The notes: generated by a model not told the origin, from the letters alone. DNA of 64,000 nt from Nocardia tengchongensis (GCF_018362975.1 NZ_CP074371.1:4092001-4156000), one strand, 5' to 3'; numbered from the stretch's first letter, positions 18,353-28,452 are shown. Made by a program: numbers and translations.

Positions 18353-19861
18353 GTGAATACACCCGCTCGCCGAGATGGCACACCGGATCGTAGGAAACGT
18401 GGCAGCGAACCGCCTCGCGGCGGTTCCCGTGCCGCCCGAGGCCGGACCGGAGATGATCGGTCCGCCGGCGGCAATTCTTATGGCGGAGCCCGTGGCGGCT
18501 CCACGTCGCGCGGCTCGCGCGGCGACTCGCCCTCGTGGGGCGGAAACTCTCGCGGCGATTCCCGCGGCGGCGCCGGTTCGTACGGCCGTGATTCGGATCG
18601 CTCGCGTGGCGGTGCCGGTTCTTATGGCCGTGATTCGGATCGCTCGCGTGGCGGTGCCGGTTCTTATGGCCGTGATTCGGATCGCTCCCGTGGTGGCGCC
18701 GGTTCGTACGGTCGTGATTCGGATCGCTCGCGTGGCGGTGCCGGTTCGTACGGTCGTGATTCGGACCGTTCGCGCGGTGGCGCCGGTTCGTACGGTCGTG
18801 ACTCCGACCGCTCCCGTGGCGGCGCCGCACCGCGTGGCGAAAGCCAGTGGGGCGCAAGCGGTTCCCGCGGTGGCGCGCCCGCTCGCGGCGGCTCCGGGTT
18901 CGGCGGCCAGGGCGGCGCGGGTAACACCGCGCGCGGCAACCAGTCTCGCGGTATCGGCGGCGGTCGCCCGTTGGCCCCGCACACCTCGCCGACCACGGCC
19001 GGCAAGAAGAAGACCGCCAAGCCGGAGCGCAAGATCGTCGCGCCCGTGCTGATCAGCAATGCCAAGCCGGCCCGGCACCAGCATGTGGATCTCGAGGAGC
19101 GGGCTCCCAAGAAGCTGCCGTGGGGCGAGGGTGAACGCCTGCAGAAGGTGCTCGCCAAGGCCGGTGTCGCCTCGCGCCGGGTGGCCGAGGACATGATCGA
19201 TGCCGGGCGCATCGAGGTGGACGGCAAGATCGTGCGTGAGCAGGGTCTGCGCATCGATCCGGAGACCGCGGTGGTGCGGGTCGACGGCGTGCGCGTGGTG
19301 ATTCGCGCCGAGCAGGTGTACCTGGCGCTGAACAAGCCCAAGGGCTGGCAGTCGACCATGTCCGACGAGATGGGCCGCCCGTGTGTCGGCGATATCGTCG
19401 CCGAGCGGGTCGCGGCCGGTCAGCGGCTGTTCCACGTCGGCCGGCTGGACGCCGACACCGAGGGCCTGCTGCTGCTCACCAATGACGGTGATCTCGCGCA
19501 CCGGCTCATGCACCCCTCCTTCGAGGTGTCGAAGACCTATCTGGCCACCGTCAACGGCGAGGTCCGCAACCGTGAGGTCGGCAAGCAGCTGCGGGACGGC
19601 GTCGAACTCGAGGACGGGCCCGCTTCGGTGGACAAGTTCGTGGTGCTCGAGGTCGGCAATGGCAAGTCGCTGGTGAAGGTGGTGCTGCACGAGGGTCGCA
19701 AACACATCGTGCGCCGCCTGCTGGACGCGGTCGGCCATCCGGTGACCGCGCTGGTGCGTACGCACGTCGGGCCGATCGCGCTCGGTGATCAGCGGCCGGG
19801 CACGCTGCGTGTACTGGGCCGGGACGAGGTCGGGAAGCTCTACGAGGCGGTGTCGTTGTGA
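18353..19861 (+). CDS. rluB: 23S rRNA pseudouridine synthase RluB-type with Arg/Gly/Ser repeat N-terminus
   Basis: The protein is 502 aa. Residues 1-220 are low-complexity and basic, including six exact or near-exact copies of a 14-residue unit beginning [10 protein letters not shown] (residues 71-154). The catalytic part holds an S4 domain ([23 protein letters not shown]) and the RsuA/RluB domain with the nucleophile Asp in [17 protein letters not shown]. RluB-type enzymes isomerise a uridine in helix 80 of 23S rRNA. It is 12 bp after scpB and overlaps cmk (GTGA), matching Rv1711. Confidence 0.93.
   Translation: MNTPARRDGTPDRRKRGSEPPRGGSRAARGRTGDDRSAGGNSYGGARGGSTSRGSRGDSPSWGGNSRGDSRGGAGSYGRDSDRSRGGAGSYGRDSDRSRGGAGSYGRDSDRSRGGAGSYGRDSDRSRGGAGSYGRDSDRSRGGAGSYGRDSDRSRGGAAPRGESQWGASGSRGGAPARGGSGFGGQGGAGNTARGNQSRGIGGGRPLAPHTSPTTAGKKKTAKPERKIVAPVLISNAKPARHQHVDLEERAPKKLPWGEGERLQKVLAKAGVASRRVAEDMIDAGRIEVDGKIVREQGLRIDPETAVVRVDGVRVVIRAEQVYLALNKPKGWQSTMSDEMGRPCVGDIVAERVAAGQRLFHVGRLDADTEGLLLLTNDGDLAHRLMHPSFEVSKTYLATVNGEVRNREVGKQLRDGVELEDGPASVDKFVVLEVGNGKSLVKVVLHEGRKHIVRRLLDAVGHPVTALVRTHVGPIALGDQRPGTLRVLGRDEVGKLYEAVSL
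18563..18814 (+). repeat. six tandem 42-bp repeats inside rluB
   Basis: Six in-phase copies of a 42-bp unit encode [14 protein letters not shown]. Copies differ mainly at silent positions (for example TCT TAT versus TCG TAC), so the protein repeat is conserved more strictly than the DNA. Copy number may vary between strains through slippage or recombination. Confidence 0.92.
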
Positions 19862-20595
19862 ACGGTGTGGGATCTCTGATCGATACGACCGGCGCGCTGA
19901 CCGGTTCGGCGCGGCTGGTCGTCGCCATGGACGGCCCGTCGGGCACCGGCAAGTCGAGTGTGTCGCGCATGCTGGCGACCCGGCTGCAGGCCAGTTACCT
20001 CGACACCGGCGCGATGTACCGGGTGGCGACGCTGCGCGTGCTGCGCAGCGGCGTGGACCTGGACGACGCGGCGGCCATCGCGATCGCGGTGAAGGAACTG
20101 CCGTTGACCATCGGCACCGATCCGAGCCGGGAGGTCATCCTGCTCGACGGTGAGGATGTGTCCGGTGAGATCCGCGGCAACGCGGTCACCAAGGCGGTGT
20201 CGGCGGTGTCGGCGGTGCCCGAGGTGCGCGAGCAGCTGGTGGCGTTGCAGCGGGAGCTGACCGCGGCGGCGGGGCGAATCGTGGTGGAGGGCCGGGACAT
20301 CGGCACCACCGTGCTGCCCGCGGCCGACGTGAAGATCTATCTGACCGCTTCGGCGGAGGCGCGCGCCGCGCGCCGCAATGCGCAGAACATCGCCGAGGGC
20401 CGGGGTGACGATTTCGCGGGTGTGCTGGCCGATGTGCAGCGCCGCGACACCCTGGACTCGACGCGCAAGGTGTCGCCGCTGCGTCCCGCCGAGGACGCGG
20501 AGCTGGTGGACACCAGCGATCTGAACAAGGACGAGGTCATCGACGAGCTGTATCGCGTGGTGGCCGCACGGATTTCGGTGGGAGGCTCGCAGTGA
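19858..20595 (+). CDS. cmk: cytidylate kinase
   Basis: The protein is 245 aa. The P-loop GPSGTGKSS is near residue 27, followed by [14 protein letters not shown] and [21 protein letters not shown]. It phosphorylates CMP and dCMP. The start overlaps rluB (GTGA) and the end overlaps der by four bases, giving a translationally coupled rluB-cmk-der set, as Rv1711-Rv1713. Confidence 0.96.
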   Translation: MNGVGSLIDTTGALTGSARLVVAMDGPSGTGKSSVSRMLATRLQASYLDTGAMYRVATLRVLRSGVDLDDAAAIAIAVKELPLTIGTDPSREVILLDGEDVSGEIRGNAVTKAVSAVSAVPEVREQLVALQRELTAAAGRIVVEGRDIGTTVLPAADVKIYLTASAEARAARRNAQNIAEGRGDDFAGVLADVQRRDTLDSTRKVSPLRPAEDAELVDTSDLNKDEVIDELYRVVAARISVGGSQ

Positions 20596-22007
20596 CGCAG
20601 GACACCTTCGCCGGTGATGGGATCTGGTCGGACGAAACCGACTGGGATATCGCCGAATTCGAGGGCGAGCAGGACGCCGAGCACGTTCCGCTCCCGACGG
20701 TGGCCATTGTCGGCCGCCCCAACGTCGGCAAGTCGACGCTGGTGAACCGCATTCTGGGGCGCCGCGAGGCGGTTGTGGAGGACATTCCGGGCGTGACCCG
20801 GGACCGCATCTCCTACGAGGCCAGCTGGGCGGGTCGCCGTTTCATGGTGCAGGACACCGGCGGCTGGTCGCCCGACGCCAAGGGTCTGCAGCAGTCGGTG
20901 GCCCGGCAGGCCGAGGTCGCCATGTCCACCGCCGACGCGATCGTCGTGGTGGTGGATGTCACCACGGGTGCGACCTCCGCCGACGAGGCGGTGGCGAAGA
21001 CGCTGCGGCGCAGCAAGACTCCGGTCATCCTGGTCGCCAACAAGGTCGACAACCAGAAGCTCGAGGCCGACGCCGCCGAGCTGTGGTCGATGGGTCTCGG
21101 TGAGCCGCACATGATCTCGGCCGCGCACGGTCGTGGCACCGGTGATCTGCTGGACGAGATCCTGGCGAAGCTGCCCGAGACGCCCCGCGAGGGAACGGGT
21201 ATCACCGGCGGTCCGCGTCGTGTGGCGCTGGTCGGCAAGCCGAACGTGGGCAAGTCGTCGCTGCTGAACCGGCTCGCCGGCGAGGAGCGGTCGGTGGTCC
21301 ACAATGTCGCCGGCACCACCGTCGACCCGGTCGACTCGCTGGTCGAATTGGGCGGCAAGCCTTGGCGTTTCGTGGATACCGCGGGTTTGCGCCGCAAGGT
21401 GAGCAATGCCTCGGGCCACGAGTTCTACGCCTCGCTGCGCACCAAGGGCGCCATCGAGGCCGCCGAGGTGGCGGTCATGCTGATCGATGCTTCCGAGCCG
21501 GTCACCGAGCAGGACCTGCGGGTAATCTCCATGGTGGCCGAGACCGGTCGCGCCCTGGTGATCGCCTACAACAAGTGGGATCTGGTCGACGAGGATCGTC
21601 GCGAGATGCTCGAGCGCGAGATCGACCGCGAGATGGTGCAGGTGCGCTGGGCGCAGCGCGTCAACATCTCCGCGCACACCGGTCGCGCTGTCCAGAAGCT
21701 GGTTCCCGCCATGGAAACCGCCCTGGAGTCGTGGGACAAGCGCATCTCCACCGGTCGCCTGAACAACTGGCTCAAGGAGGTCGTGGCCGCCACGCCGCCG
21801 CCCATGCGTGGTGGCCGCCTGCCGCGCATCCTGTTCGCCACCCAGGCGTCCACCCGCCCGCCGACGTTCGTGCTGTTCACCACCGGCTTCCTCGAGGCGG
21901 GTTACCGCCGCTTCATCGAGCGAAAGCTGCGTGAGGAGTTCAACTTCGACGGCTCTCCGGTTCGGGTCAACGTCCGCGTCCGCGAGAAGCGCGACCGCAA
22001 GAAGTAA
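20592..22007 (+). CDS. der: ribosome-assembly GTPase Der (EngA)
   Basis: The protein is 471 aa with two GTPase domains in tandem. The first P-loop is GRPNVGKST (about 40-48), the second GKPNVGKSS (about 216-224), each with DxxG and NKxD motifs (NKVD, NKWD). A C-terminal KH-like domain starts near [12 protein letters not shown]. Der acts in 50S subunit maturation. GTG at 20592 overlaps cmk. A hairpin follows 15 bp after the stop. Confidence 0.97.
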   Translation: MTQDTFAGDGIWSDETDWDIAEFEGEQDAEHVPLPTVAIVGRPNVGKSTLVNRILGRREAVVEDIPGVTRDRISYEASWAGRRFMVQDTGGWSPDAKGLQQSVARQAEVAMSTADAIVVVVDVTTGATSADEAVAKTLRRSKTPVILVANKVDNQKLEADAAELWSMGLGEPHMISAAHGRGTGDLLDEILAKLPETPREGTGITGGPRRVALVGKPNVGKSSLLNRLAGEERSVVHNVAGTTVDPVDSLVELGGKPWRFVDTAGLRRKVSNASGHEFYASLRTKGAIEAAEVAVMLIDASEPVTEQDLRVISMVAETGRALVIAYNKWDLVDEDRREMLEREIDREMVQVRWAQRVNISAHTGRAVQKLVPAMETALESWDKRISTGRLNNWLKEVVAATPPPMRGGRLPRILFATQASTRPPTFVLFTTGFLEAGYRRFIERKLREEFNFDGSPVRVNVRVREKRDRKK

Positions 22008-22021
22008 GCCCATCCACGGCA

Positions 22022-22058
22022 TCGGCCCGGGCGACAGTACCCCTGTCTCCCGGGCCGA
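22022..22058. terminator. terminator between convergent der and SDR genes
   Basis: A 16-bp inverted repeat (22022-22037 with 22043-22058) has one mismatch and a five-base loop. It lies between two convergent genes and could serve both. Confidence 0.7.
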
Positions 22059-22079
22059 GCTGTATTCGGCGTCGAGTCG

Positions 22080-22832
22080 TCAGAGCGCCATCTTGCCGTT
22101 GTCGACGGTGTAGACGGTGCCGTGCACGGCGGAAGCTTCGTCGGAGCACAGGAAGGTGATGATGTTGGCGACCTGGGCGGGTTCCATGAGGCCGCGAGCG
22201 CTGGCGGTCTTCAGAATGAGCTGGTAGTCGGGGTCTTCGGGGAAGGTGAAGTTCTCGAGCAGCGGGGTGGTCATGCCGCCGGGGCAGACGGCGTTGATGC
22301 GGATGCCGGCGGCGTCGAATTCCAGGGCCATGGCTCGGGTGAGGCCGATGAGGCCGTGTTTGGCGGCGCAGTAGCCGGCGGAATACGCCTGGCCTTCCAG
22401 GCCCGCGATCGAGGCAACGTTGACGATGCAGCCGGTGCGCTCGAGCAGGTGGGGGAGGGCGGCGCGGGACAGGAAGAACGGCGCGCTCAGGTTCACGGCC
22501 AGGTCGCGCTGCCATTCCGCGTCGGTGACCTGGGCGGTGTGGCGCATGGTGTGCGCGCCCGCGGCGTTGACCAGGATGTCGATTCCGCCGAAGCGTTCGA
22601 CGCAGGCCGCCACCACCTCGGCGGATGCGGCGGGATCGGCGAGATCGGCCGCGTGCCAGGCGTTTTCGCCTCCCTCGAGGCTGCTCTTCAGTCGTACCTC
22701 GTCGCGTCCGACGCCGAAGACCCGGGCCCCGCCCGCGCTGAGCGACCGGGCCACGGCCTGCCCGAGTCCGGACGACGCTCCGGTCACCACTGCGACGCGG
22801 CCGTCGAAACGCCCGCCACCATTACCCGCCAT
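22080..22832 (-). CDS. short-chain dehydrogenase/reductase
   Basis: The protein is 250 aa. It has the Rossmann TGASSGLG motif near residue 17, NAAGAH, catalytic Ser in NVASIAG, YxxxK in YSAGYCAAKHG and the C-terminal GTVYTVDNG. This is a classical NAD(P)-dependent SDR, closest in style to 3-oxoacyl reductases; substrate unknown. Rv1714, an SDR, follows der in M. tuberculosis, but on the other orientation. The ATG at 22832 follows GGAGA by six bases; a TTG further upstream (22892) has no good ribosome site. Confidence 0.88.
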   Translation of the reverse strand: MAGNGGGRFDGRVAVVTGASSGLGQAVARSLSAGGARVFGVGRDEVRLKSSLEGGENAWHAADLADPAASAEVVAACVERFGGIDILVNAAGAHTMRHTAQVTDAEWQRDLAVNLSAPFFLSRAALPHLLERTGCIVNVASIAGLEGQAYSAGYCAAKHGLIGLTRAMALEFDAAGIRINAVCPGGMTTPLLENFTFPEDPDYQLILKTASARGLMEPAQVANIITFLCSDEASAVHGTVYTVDNGKMAL

Positions 22833-22938
22833 ACCCGTCTCCAATCCATCGCCGGGCGGCGCGAAAACGCCGCCAGCTGAAACGGGTTCCAAAATAGACG
22901 GGCGGCGCGGTCGTGGCGACCGCGCCGTCCGATGTGGG

Positions 22939-23565
22939 CTACACCAGTTCGGGGACGCGCAGGTGTGCGAGGGCGAGCTCGAACTCGCTGACCTCGGTCA
23001 CGGTGATGCCGGCCTGGGAGGTCGCCTTCTCCCGCATCTCCGCGGCCTCCTGCCGATTGCGGTCCATGGCCTCGGCGCTGTCGAAGATGGCGCAGGAGAC
23101 GCCGCGCCCCGACGACCGGTCGACCATCAGGCTGGCGCTGCAGAATCCGTCCATCTGTTCCATGGCCGGCAACGCGTACGTCCGGAAGACGTTGATCGAG
23201 GAGTCGTATCGATCGGGGTCGTCGCTGCGGGACCAGGTCACCCGGGCGCAGGCGCCGGCACCGGCGTGGTGATCGCGATGCAGCAGCGCGATATCCCATT
23301 CCTCGATCAGCGGCCCGTCGCCGCCGAAGACGTCCCGGGCGCGATTGCGCAGCGGGCGGACCCGGCTAGCGCTGTCGTGCATCGCGTCCTCGGTCTCCCA
23401 TGCGGTGGTGACGATGCACCGCCCGGAATCCCGGTCGACCAGCAAAGACAGCCCCACCCACCCGGGCATACCAGCCAACTCGGTCATCACTTCGTCGCGC
23501 ATGAATGCAATCCCGGCATCGATAGAGGACAGCCGCGCCTGCATCATGCTAGAGCGTGCGAACAC
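22939..23565 (-). CDS. Rv2557/Rv2558-like conserved protein
   Basis: The protein is 208 aa. Two ferredoxin-like halves of antibiotic-monooxygenase type are visible: GWVGLSLLVDRDSGRCIVTTAWET and GFCSASLMVDRSSGRGVSCAIFDS, about 95 residues apart. Sequence blocks such as EEWDIALLHRDH and ELALAHLRVPELV match M. tuberculosis Rv2557/Rv2558, reported as starvation-responsive; the biochemical role is unknown. GTG at 23565 is chosen because GAGGAGG lies eight bases upstream. Confidence 0.82.
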   Translation of the reverse strand: MFARSSMMQARLSSIDAGIAFMRDEVMTELAGMPGWVGLSLLVDRDSGRCIVTTAWETEDAMHDSASRVRPLRNRARDVFGGDGPLIEEWDIALLHRDHHAGAGACARVTWSRSDDPDRYDSSINVFRTYALPAMEQMDGFCSASLMVDRSSGRGVSCAIFDSAEAMDRNRQEAAEMREKATSQAGITVTEVSEFELALAHLRVPELV

Positions 23566-23926
23566 TCGATACACCTCCTCTGTTGCGGGGGCGGCGCCGG
23601 AGTGACGCCACCGACGACCTTCAGCCTGCTCCGACCCGGCCGCGGTGGCAACACCGGGGTAATCGCAGGGGATACACAGTGCGAATCGCCCCTCGGAACT
23701 TAGCTGATGATTCGCCGAAAAGCCCCGGCTGTTGCAGCACCGTGTTCTTGTACGCGACGGTCCAGGTAGATCGGGTCGAGCGGGTGGACCCGCGTGTACC
23801 CGGCGGTGCCGGGGGTGCGGTGGCGGAGTGCGAAGCCGGCCGGGTGTGCGGCGTGGTCGGCTGTGCCGGTTCGATCCCCGCGCAGCGGGTATGGTTCGGG
23901 GAGTTCTGCGGGGTGTGAAGGGCCGA
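23566..23926. other. divergent intergenic region before the kinase gene
   Basis: These 361 bp separate two divergent genes. Open frames cross it but lack coding character, and no clear promoter hexamers or palindromes were found. Confidence 0.4.
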
Positions 23927-26164
23927 ATGGTGCGTGCGGGTACGGAATTCGCGGGGTATCTGATCGAGCGGCAGCTCGGCGGGGGCGGAATGGGGGAGGT
24001 GTTTCTCGCCCGGCATCCGCGATTGCCCCGGCTGGTGGCGGTCAAGGTGCTGGCGCGGGAGCTGGTCACCCAGCTGGAGACCCGGGCGCGGTTCGAGCGG
24101 GAAGCCGAACTCGTTGCGCGACTGGATCATCCGAATGTCGTGGGGGTGCACGATCGGGGCGTCGAGGGCGGGCGGCTGTGGATCGCCATGCAGTACGTGG
24201 ACGGCGGGGACGCGTCCGCGCTGGACCCGTTCACGCTGCCCGCGGCCGAGGCCGTGCGGATCATCGCCGAGACCGCCAAGGCGCTGGACTACGCGCATTC
24301 GATGGGGGTGATCCACCGGGACGTGAAGCCCGCCAATATCCTGCTGACCCGCGCCGCCGCGGGGCAGGAACGGCGAATTCTGCTGACCGACTTCGGGATC
24401 GGGCGGCTGCGCGACGATTCGGCGCAGATCACCCGGACCGGGATGCTGGCGGCGACGATCACCTACGCCTCGCCCGAACAGCTGTCGGGGGCCGCACTGG
24501 ATCAGCGATCGGATCAGTATTCGCTGGCGTGCACACTGTTTCGGCTGCTCACCGGGTCCACGCCGTATCAGGCCGAGACGGCGGCGGCGGTGGTCGCCGG
24601 ACACCTGCAGCATCCGGTGCCACGGGTGACCGATCGGCGCCCGGAGCTGCCGGTCGCCCTCGACATGGTCCTCGCGCGGGGGCTGGCCAAACGGCCCGAG
24701 GATCGGTTCGAATCCTGTCGAGCATTCGCGGAGGCTGCGGCGCAGGCGCTTTCGGATGGCTCGGAGTCGACGGTACCGCCGGTCGACCAGGGTGGGGCAG
24801 CGCCGAACGCCGCGGTCGCGGGGGCGCTCGGTGCGGCGACCGCCACCGTCGCCCTCGCTTCCAGCGGGGACCCCACGGTGCTGGACGGTTCGTCGCCCCT
24901 CGGTCGTCGCCGGTCCGGGCGATGGCCGATGGTCGGTGCCGCGGCGCTGGTCGTGGTGGTCGCTGCGGCGGGAATAGTCTGGGCGACACAGGGTTCCGGA
25001 TCATCGAACGTGCCCGCGCCATCGAACCCGAGTGGCCCGTACGCCGACACCTATCCCGGCTTCGAACCGCTCACGCAGATCGACTCGCTCGGCAACAAGG
25101 TCGCCGCACCGGTGTCGGTGGAGGATCCTGCGAATGACGGCAGGCTGCCGTGCGACCCGGCCACCATCGCGGCCGCGCTGCCGTTGACCGGCTCGGATGC
25201 CCCCCTGGGCCGCACCGTGATCGGCGCGGTGAAACTCGCCGTCGACCAGTTCGTCAAGGGCGGGAACGTGCAGGGCGGCAACAAGATCTGCCCGATCACG
25301 GTGCGGGAGTTCGACACCGGCGGCGATCAGGTGAAGGCGGCGCGGGCCGCGGAGCAGATCGCGGCCGACGACTCGATCGTGGCGGTGGTCGGCCCGGCGT
25401 TGTCCAAGGAGGTGGTGGCCGCGGGCAAGACCTTCGATGCCGCCGGTCTGCCGTTCCTCACCCCGGTGGCGACGAATCCGCTGCTGGCGCAATCGGGGTG
25501 GAGCGGATTCTTCCGCGGCCTGGCCAATGACAATGCCGAGGGCCCGGCGCTGGGCCGGTACCTCGCGAGCACGGCCCGGTTCTCGCGAGTCTGCGTGGTG
25601 CGCGACAGTGGCGGCGGATTCGGGGGATCGCTCGCGGACGGGGTGACCGCCGGGCTCGGCGCCGCGGCGCAGCCGGCATGCGAGGTCAGCGTGGATCTCG
25701 GCGGCGAGGCGGGCGATGCGGTGAACGCCATCGCCGCCGCGCGCCCGGACGCGGTGTTCTACTCCGGCTACCCCGCCGCGGCCGCGACCCTGCTGACGAA
25801 GCTCCGAACCGCCGGTGTCACAGCGACTTTCGTCCTCGGCGACGGCAGTTACGACCCCTCTTTCCGGACCGCGGCCGGCCCGGCCGCCACCGGCACCCTG
25901 GTCGCCTGTCAGTGCGGCCCGGCCACCGAACGCTTCCTCGACGATTACCGGGCCGCCACCGGTGTCGCCGCGAACGCGTACGCCGCCGAGGCCTACGACC
26001 TCACCGCGATCGTGCTTCGCGGCATCGTGTCCGGGCACGCCGGGCGTCCCGAATTGCGTGCTTACCTGCACGGGTACCACGGTGACGGCATCGCGCACAG
26101 CTACGGCTGGGCCACCGGCGGCGAACCGGCCGACCCGCGGATCTGGCTGTACCGCGTCACCTGA
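23927..26164 (+). CDS. receptor Ser/Thr protein kinase with extracellular ABC-type substrate-binding (LIVBP) sensor
   Basis: The protein is 745 aa. Residues 8-275 form a PknB-like kinase: Gly loop LGGGGMGEV, K40 in AVKVL, HRDVKPANILL (catalytic Asp 132), DFG at 155-157, ASPEQL activation-segment end. A single transmembrane helix spans about 334-354. Residues 409-740 form a type I periplasmic binding (Leu/Ile/Val or ANF-receptor) domain: AAALPLTGSDAPLGR, AVVGPALSKEVVAAG, PFLTPVATNP, GVAANAYAAEAYDLT. An amino acid or other small ligand outside the cell could control the kinase. ATG at 23927 follows AAGGG; in-frame starts at 23915 and 23891 are possible. It converges on a polytopic membrane protein gene. 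Confidence 0.93.
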   Translation: MVRAGTEFAGYLIERQLGGGGMGEVFLARHPRLPRLVAVKVLARELVTQLETRARFEREAELVARLDHPNVVGVHDRGVEGGRLWIAMQYVDGGDASALDPFTLPAAEAVRIIAETAKALDYAHSMGVIHRDVKPANILLTRAAAGQERRILLTDFGIGRLRDDSAQITRTGMLAATITYASPEQLSGAALDQRSDQYSLACTLFRLLTGSTPYQAETAAAVVAGHLQHPVPRVTDRRPELPVALDMVLARGLAKRPEDRFESCRAFAEAAAQALSDGSESTVPPVDQGGAAPNAAVAGALGAATATVALASSGDPTVLDGSSPLGRRRSGRWPMVGAAALVVVVAAAGIVWATQGSGSSNVPAPSNPSGPYADTYPGFEPLTQIDSLGNKVAAPVSVEDPANDGRLPCDPATIAAALPLTGSDAPLGRTVIGAVKLAVDQFVKGGNVQGGNKICPITVREFDTGGDQVKAARAAEQIAADDSIVAVVGPALSKEVVAAGKTFDAAGLPFLTPVATNPLLAQSGWSGFFRGLANDNAEGPALGRYLASTARFSRVCVVRDSGGGFGGSLADGVTAGLGAAAQPACEVSVDLGGEAGDAVNAIAAARPDAVFYSGYPAAAATLLTKLRTAGVTATFVLGDGSYDPSFRTAAGPAATGTLVACQCGPATERFLDDYRAATGVAANAYAAEAYDLTAIVLRGIVSGHAGRPELRAYLHGYHGDGIAHSYGWATGGEPADPRIWLYRVT

Positions 26165-26189
26165 CCCCGGCCCGAGGCGTCCGGGCCGA

Positions 26190-27455
26190 TCAGCTCGGCT
26201 CGTCGCCTTCGGGCCGCAGCCGTCGCAGTACGAGAAGGGCTGCCAGACAGCCCGCTCCGAGCAGGATGGCCGACCAGGCGGCGCGGTCACCGGACGCGTT
26301 GCTGCCCGGCAGTGCGGTCAGCGCGTCGCAGCCGCGGTATTCCAGGGTGAGCGCGGCGGTCGGTAGCAGCAGGACGCCGAGTCCCAGTACGGAGCTGGCC
26401 GCGGCGCGGGTGGTGACCGCCCCGAAGCTGTATCCGGCCAGTGCCGCGAACAAGCAGCCACCGAGCAGCGCGGACCCCGAATTATGGTGTTGTGCGCCGG
26501 AAGACAGCAGGGTGAAGACGCTGAGCCCGATGATCGCGCACGCGGCCGCGACCGGCGCGGGGCGGGGGAGTGCGACGCCGGCCAGCGTCCCGAGCGCGAG
26601 GGCGGCGAGGATCGGCGCGATCTTCCAATGGTCGTGAATGGTCGCGATGGCGCCGCCGCTCGCGGTGAGCGCTACCGCGAGCAGGGTGAGCGTGCCATCG
26701 CGGCCCGGCAGCAGCAGCGCGGCGACCAGGGCGGCCACGACGACCGCGAACAGCCACGCGGCGATGGCGAGGTGGCTCTCGGTTCCGGGCGTGAGCCGCT
26801 CGGAGGCCGCGGTGACGGCCATGATCACCACCGCCGCGGCCAGGATCGGCGCGAAGGGCAGCTGCACCGCGGTCGGGTGCGACGTGGTCCGGGCCCGCTC
26901 GGTGACCAGGAAGCAGGCGGCCAGCAGGGCCGCGGCGACGGCGGCGAGCCAGTCCGGCGGCAGATCGACGAAGGCGCGTTCCACCACGGACAGTGCGCCG
27001 TTCTCCGAGGCTTGGTCCTCGATATGGTGGCCGACCAGCACCCCGGTGAGCGCGCCGAGCAGATAGCCGAGGGCCGCGGGCCGGTATGTCAGGGCCGCGG
27101 CCCCGGCTGCGCCGAGCAGCACGCCGGCGCCGAGGGAGTCGACGAAGTTGGCGGTGGCCAGGGTGGTGGAGGTCGAGGCGACCAGCAGGTGGTCGGTGGC
27201 CAGCAGCAGGGCCGCGACCGTGCCGGTGGCCCAGGCGGTCCGGGTGCCGAACATGCTCACGCACACCGCGGTCACGACCGCGAGGATGGCGCCGGCGGCG
27301 GTGGCCCGGGGCAGGGTGACGGTGAGCAGCGTCAGCTGCATGGCCGACGAGTCGGTGCTGCATCCGGCGTCGAAGGGCACGATCAAGGCCATGCCCGCGA
27401 CCGCGGCGGCGATGCCTCCGCCCGCCGTGTCGAGGGCCGCGCGATACCGCTGCAC
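26190..27455 (-). CDS. polytopic membrane protein of unknown function
   Basis: The protein is 421 aa and almost entirely hydrophobic, with about 11-12 predicted transmembrane segments rich in Ala, Leu and Val, and a charged cytoplasmic tail (LRRLRPEGDEPS). A middle loop carries HHIEDQASENGALS. No transporter signature is recognisable. It is convergent with the sensor kinase, so linkage is positional only. GTG start at 27455. Confidence 0.75.
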   Translation of the reverse strand: MQRYRAALDTAGGGIAAAVAGMALIVPFDAGCSTDSSAMQLTLLTVTLPRATAAGAILAVVTAVCVSMFGTRTAWATGTVAALLLATDHLLVASTSTTLATANFVDSLGAGVLLGAAGAAALTYRPAALGYLLGALTGVLVGHHIEDQASENGALSVVERAFVDLPPDWLAAVAAALLAACFLVTERARTTSHPTAVQLPFAPILAAAVVIMAVTAASERLTPGTESHLAIAAWLFAVVVAALVAALLLPGRDGTLTLLAVALTASGGAIATIHDHWKIAPILAALALGTLAGVALPRPAPVAAACAIIGLSVFTLLSSGAQHHNSGSALLGGCLFAALAGYSFGAVTTRAAASSVLGLGVLLLPTAALTLEYRGCDALTALPGSNASGDRAAWSAILLGAGCLAALLVLRRLRPEGDEPS

Positions 27456-27513
27456 GGGCGGCTCCCAGGAGTCGACGATCAGTTACCGTGTGGCAACCGT
27501 AACAGCGGTGCTC

Positions 27514-28401
27514 TCAGCGCGGGTGGCGGCGGGCCGCCCGGTCCACCGCGAACTCGCGGAAGCGGCGCACCGCCTCGGACGGCGTGGCGGTCGCCGACCA
27601 GATCAGCCCGACATCGCGCGACGCGCCCGCGTCGGCGAGCGGGACCACCGCCAGATCCGGCGGTATCGGTTCGTCCTCGGGCACCAGCGCCACCCCGAGC
27701 CCGGCCGCCACCAGCCCGCGCACGGTCACCAGATCACTGGCTTCGAAGGCGATGCGCGGCCGCACCCCGGCCGCCGCGCACAGTTCGTCGAAGATGCGCC
27801 GCATCCCGAATCCCGGATGCATGGTGATGAATTCGGCGTCGGCCAGCTCACCGATCCGGGTGTGACGCTGTCCGGCCAGCCGGTGGTCGGCCGGAACCGC
27901 CAGCACCAGTGGCTGATTCAGCAGGGTGCGCCACCCGAGGCCGGGTTCGCCGGGGCGCGGCGAGACCAGGGCCAGGTCGGCTTCCCCGTCGAGCACCTGC
28001 CGGGTGATGACCTCGGCAGCTCCCTGGTGGAGGCGGAAGTCGACCCGGCCTGCCCCGCGCCGGAATTCGGCGATCAACCGGGGTGCGAGCCGCCCGCCGA
28101 AGGAGTGCAGGAACGACAGCCGCACCACGCCTTTGGCCGGATTGATGCGGTCGGCGAGCGCCTGCTCCCCGGCATGCAGTTCGGCGCGGGCCCGGCGGGC
28201 GTGCTCGTAGTAGAGGCGGCCGTACTCGTTGAGCCGGATGCGTTTGCCGTGCCGGTCGAACAGGGGAGCCCCGAGCCGCTGCTCCAGCCGGGCGAGCATG
28301 CGCGACAGGGTGGGCTGGGCCAGGTGCAGCCGGTCCGCGGCCGCACTCACGTTCTCCGTTTCGGCGAGTGTCGTGAACCACTCCAGATCCGCACCGAGCA
28401 C
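27514..28401 (-). CDS. LysR-family transcriptional regulator
   Basis: The protein is 295 aa. The N-terminal winged HTH (LEWFTTLAETENVSAAADRL then LHLAQPTLSRMLARLEQRLG) is typical of LysR proteins, and residues 90-290 are the substrate-binding effector domain. It is divergent from an MFS transporter gene, with an 8-8-8 inverted repeat between them, so it probably controls the transporter. The GTG start follows GAGGAGG on the minus strand. Confidence 0.92.
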   Translation of the reverse strand: MLGADLEWFTTLAETENVSAAADRLHLAQPTLSRMLARLEQRLGAPLFDRHGKRIRLNEYGRLYYEHARRARAELHAGEQALADRINPAKGVVRLSFLHSFGGRLAPRLIAEFRRGAGRVDFRLHQGAAEVITRQVLDGEADLALVSPRPGEPGLGWRTLLNQPLVLAVPADHRLAGQRHTRIGELADAEFITMHPGFGMRRIFDELCAAAGVRPRIAFEASDLVTVRGLVAAGLGVALVPEDEPIPPDLAVVPLADAGASRDVGLIWSATATPSEAVRRFREFAVDRAARRHPR

Positions 28402-28428
28402 GCCGCCTCCTCGCTATATGTTCTGACA

Positions 28429-28452
28429 GCATGATGATACCTCGCATCATGC
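28429..28452. promoter_or_regulatory. probable LysR binding site
   Basis: GCATGATG and CATCATGC form a perfect 8-bp inverted repeat with an 8-bp spacer, between the divergent LysR and MFS genes. Confidence 0.65.

Noticed and set aside
18563..18814. Possible CRISPR array
   Set aside because: Repeats are contiguous without spacers and are in-frame coding units.
18194..19765. Long antisense frame over rluB with repetitive Arg/Thr/Ile content
   Set aside because: The repetition mirrors the 42-bp repeats of rluB on the other strand.
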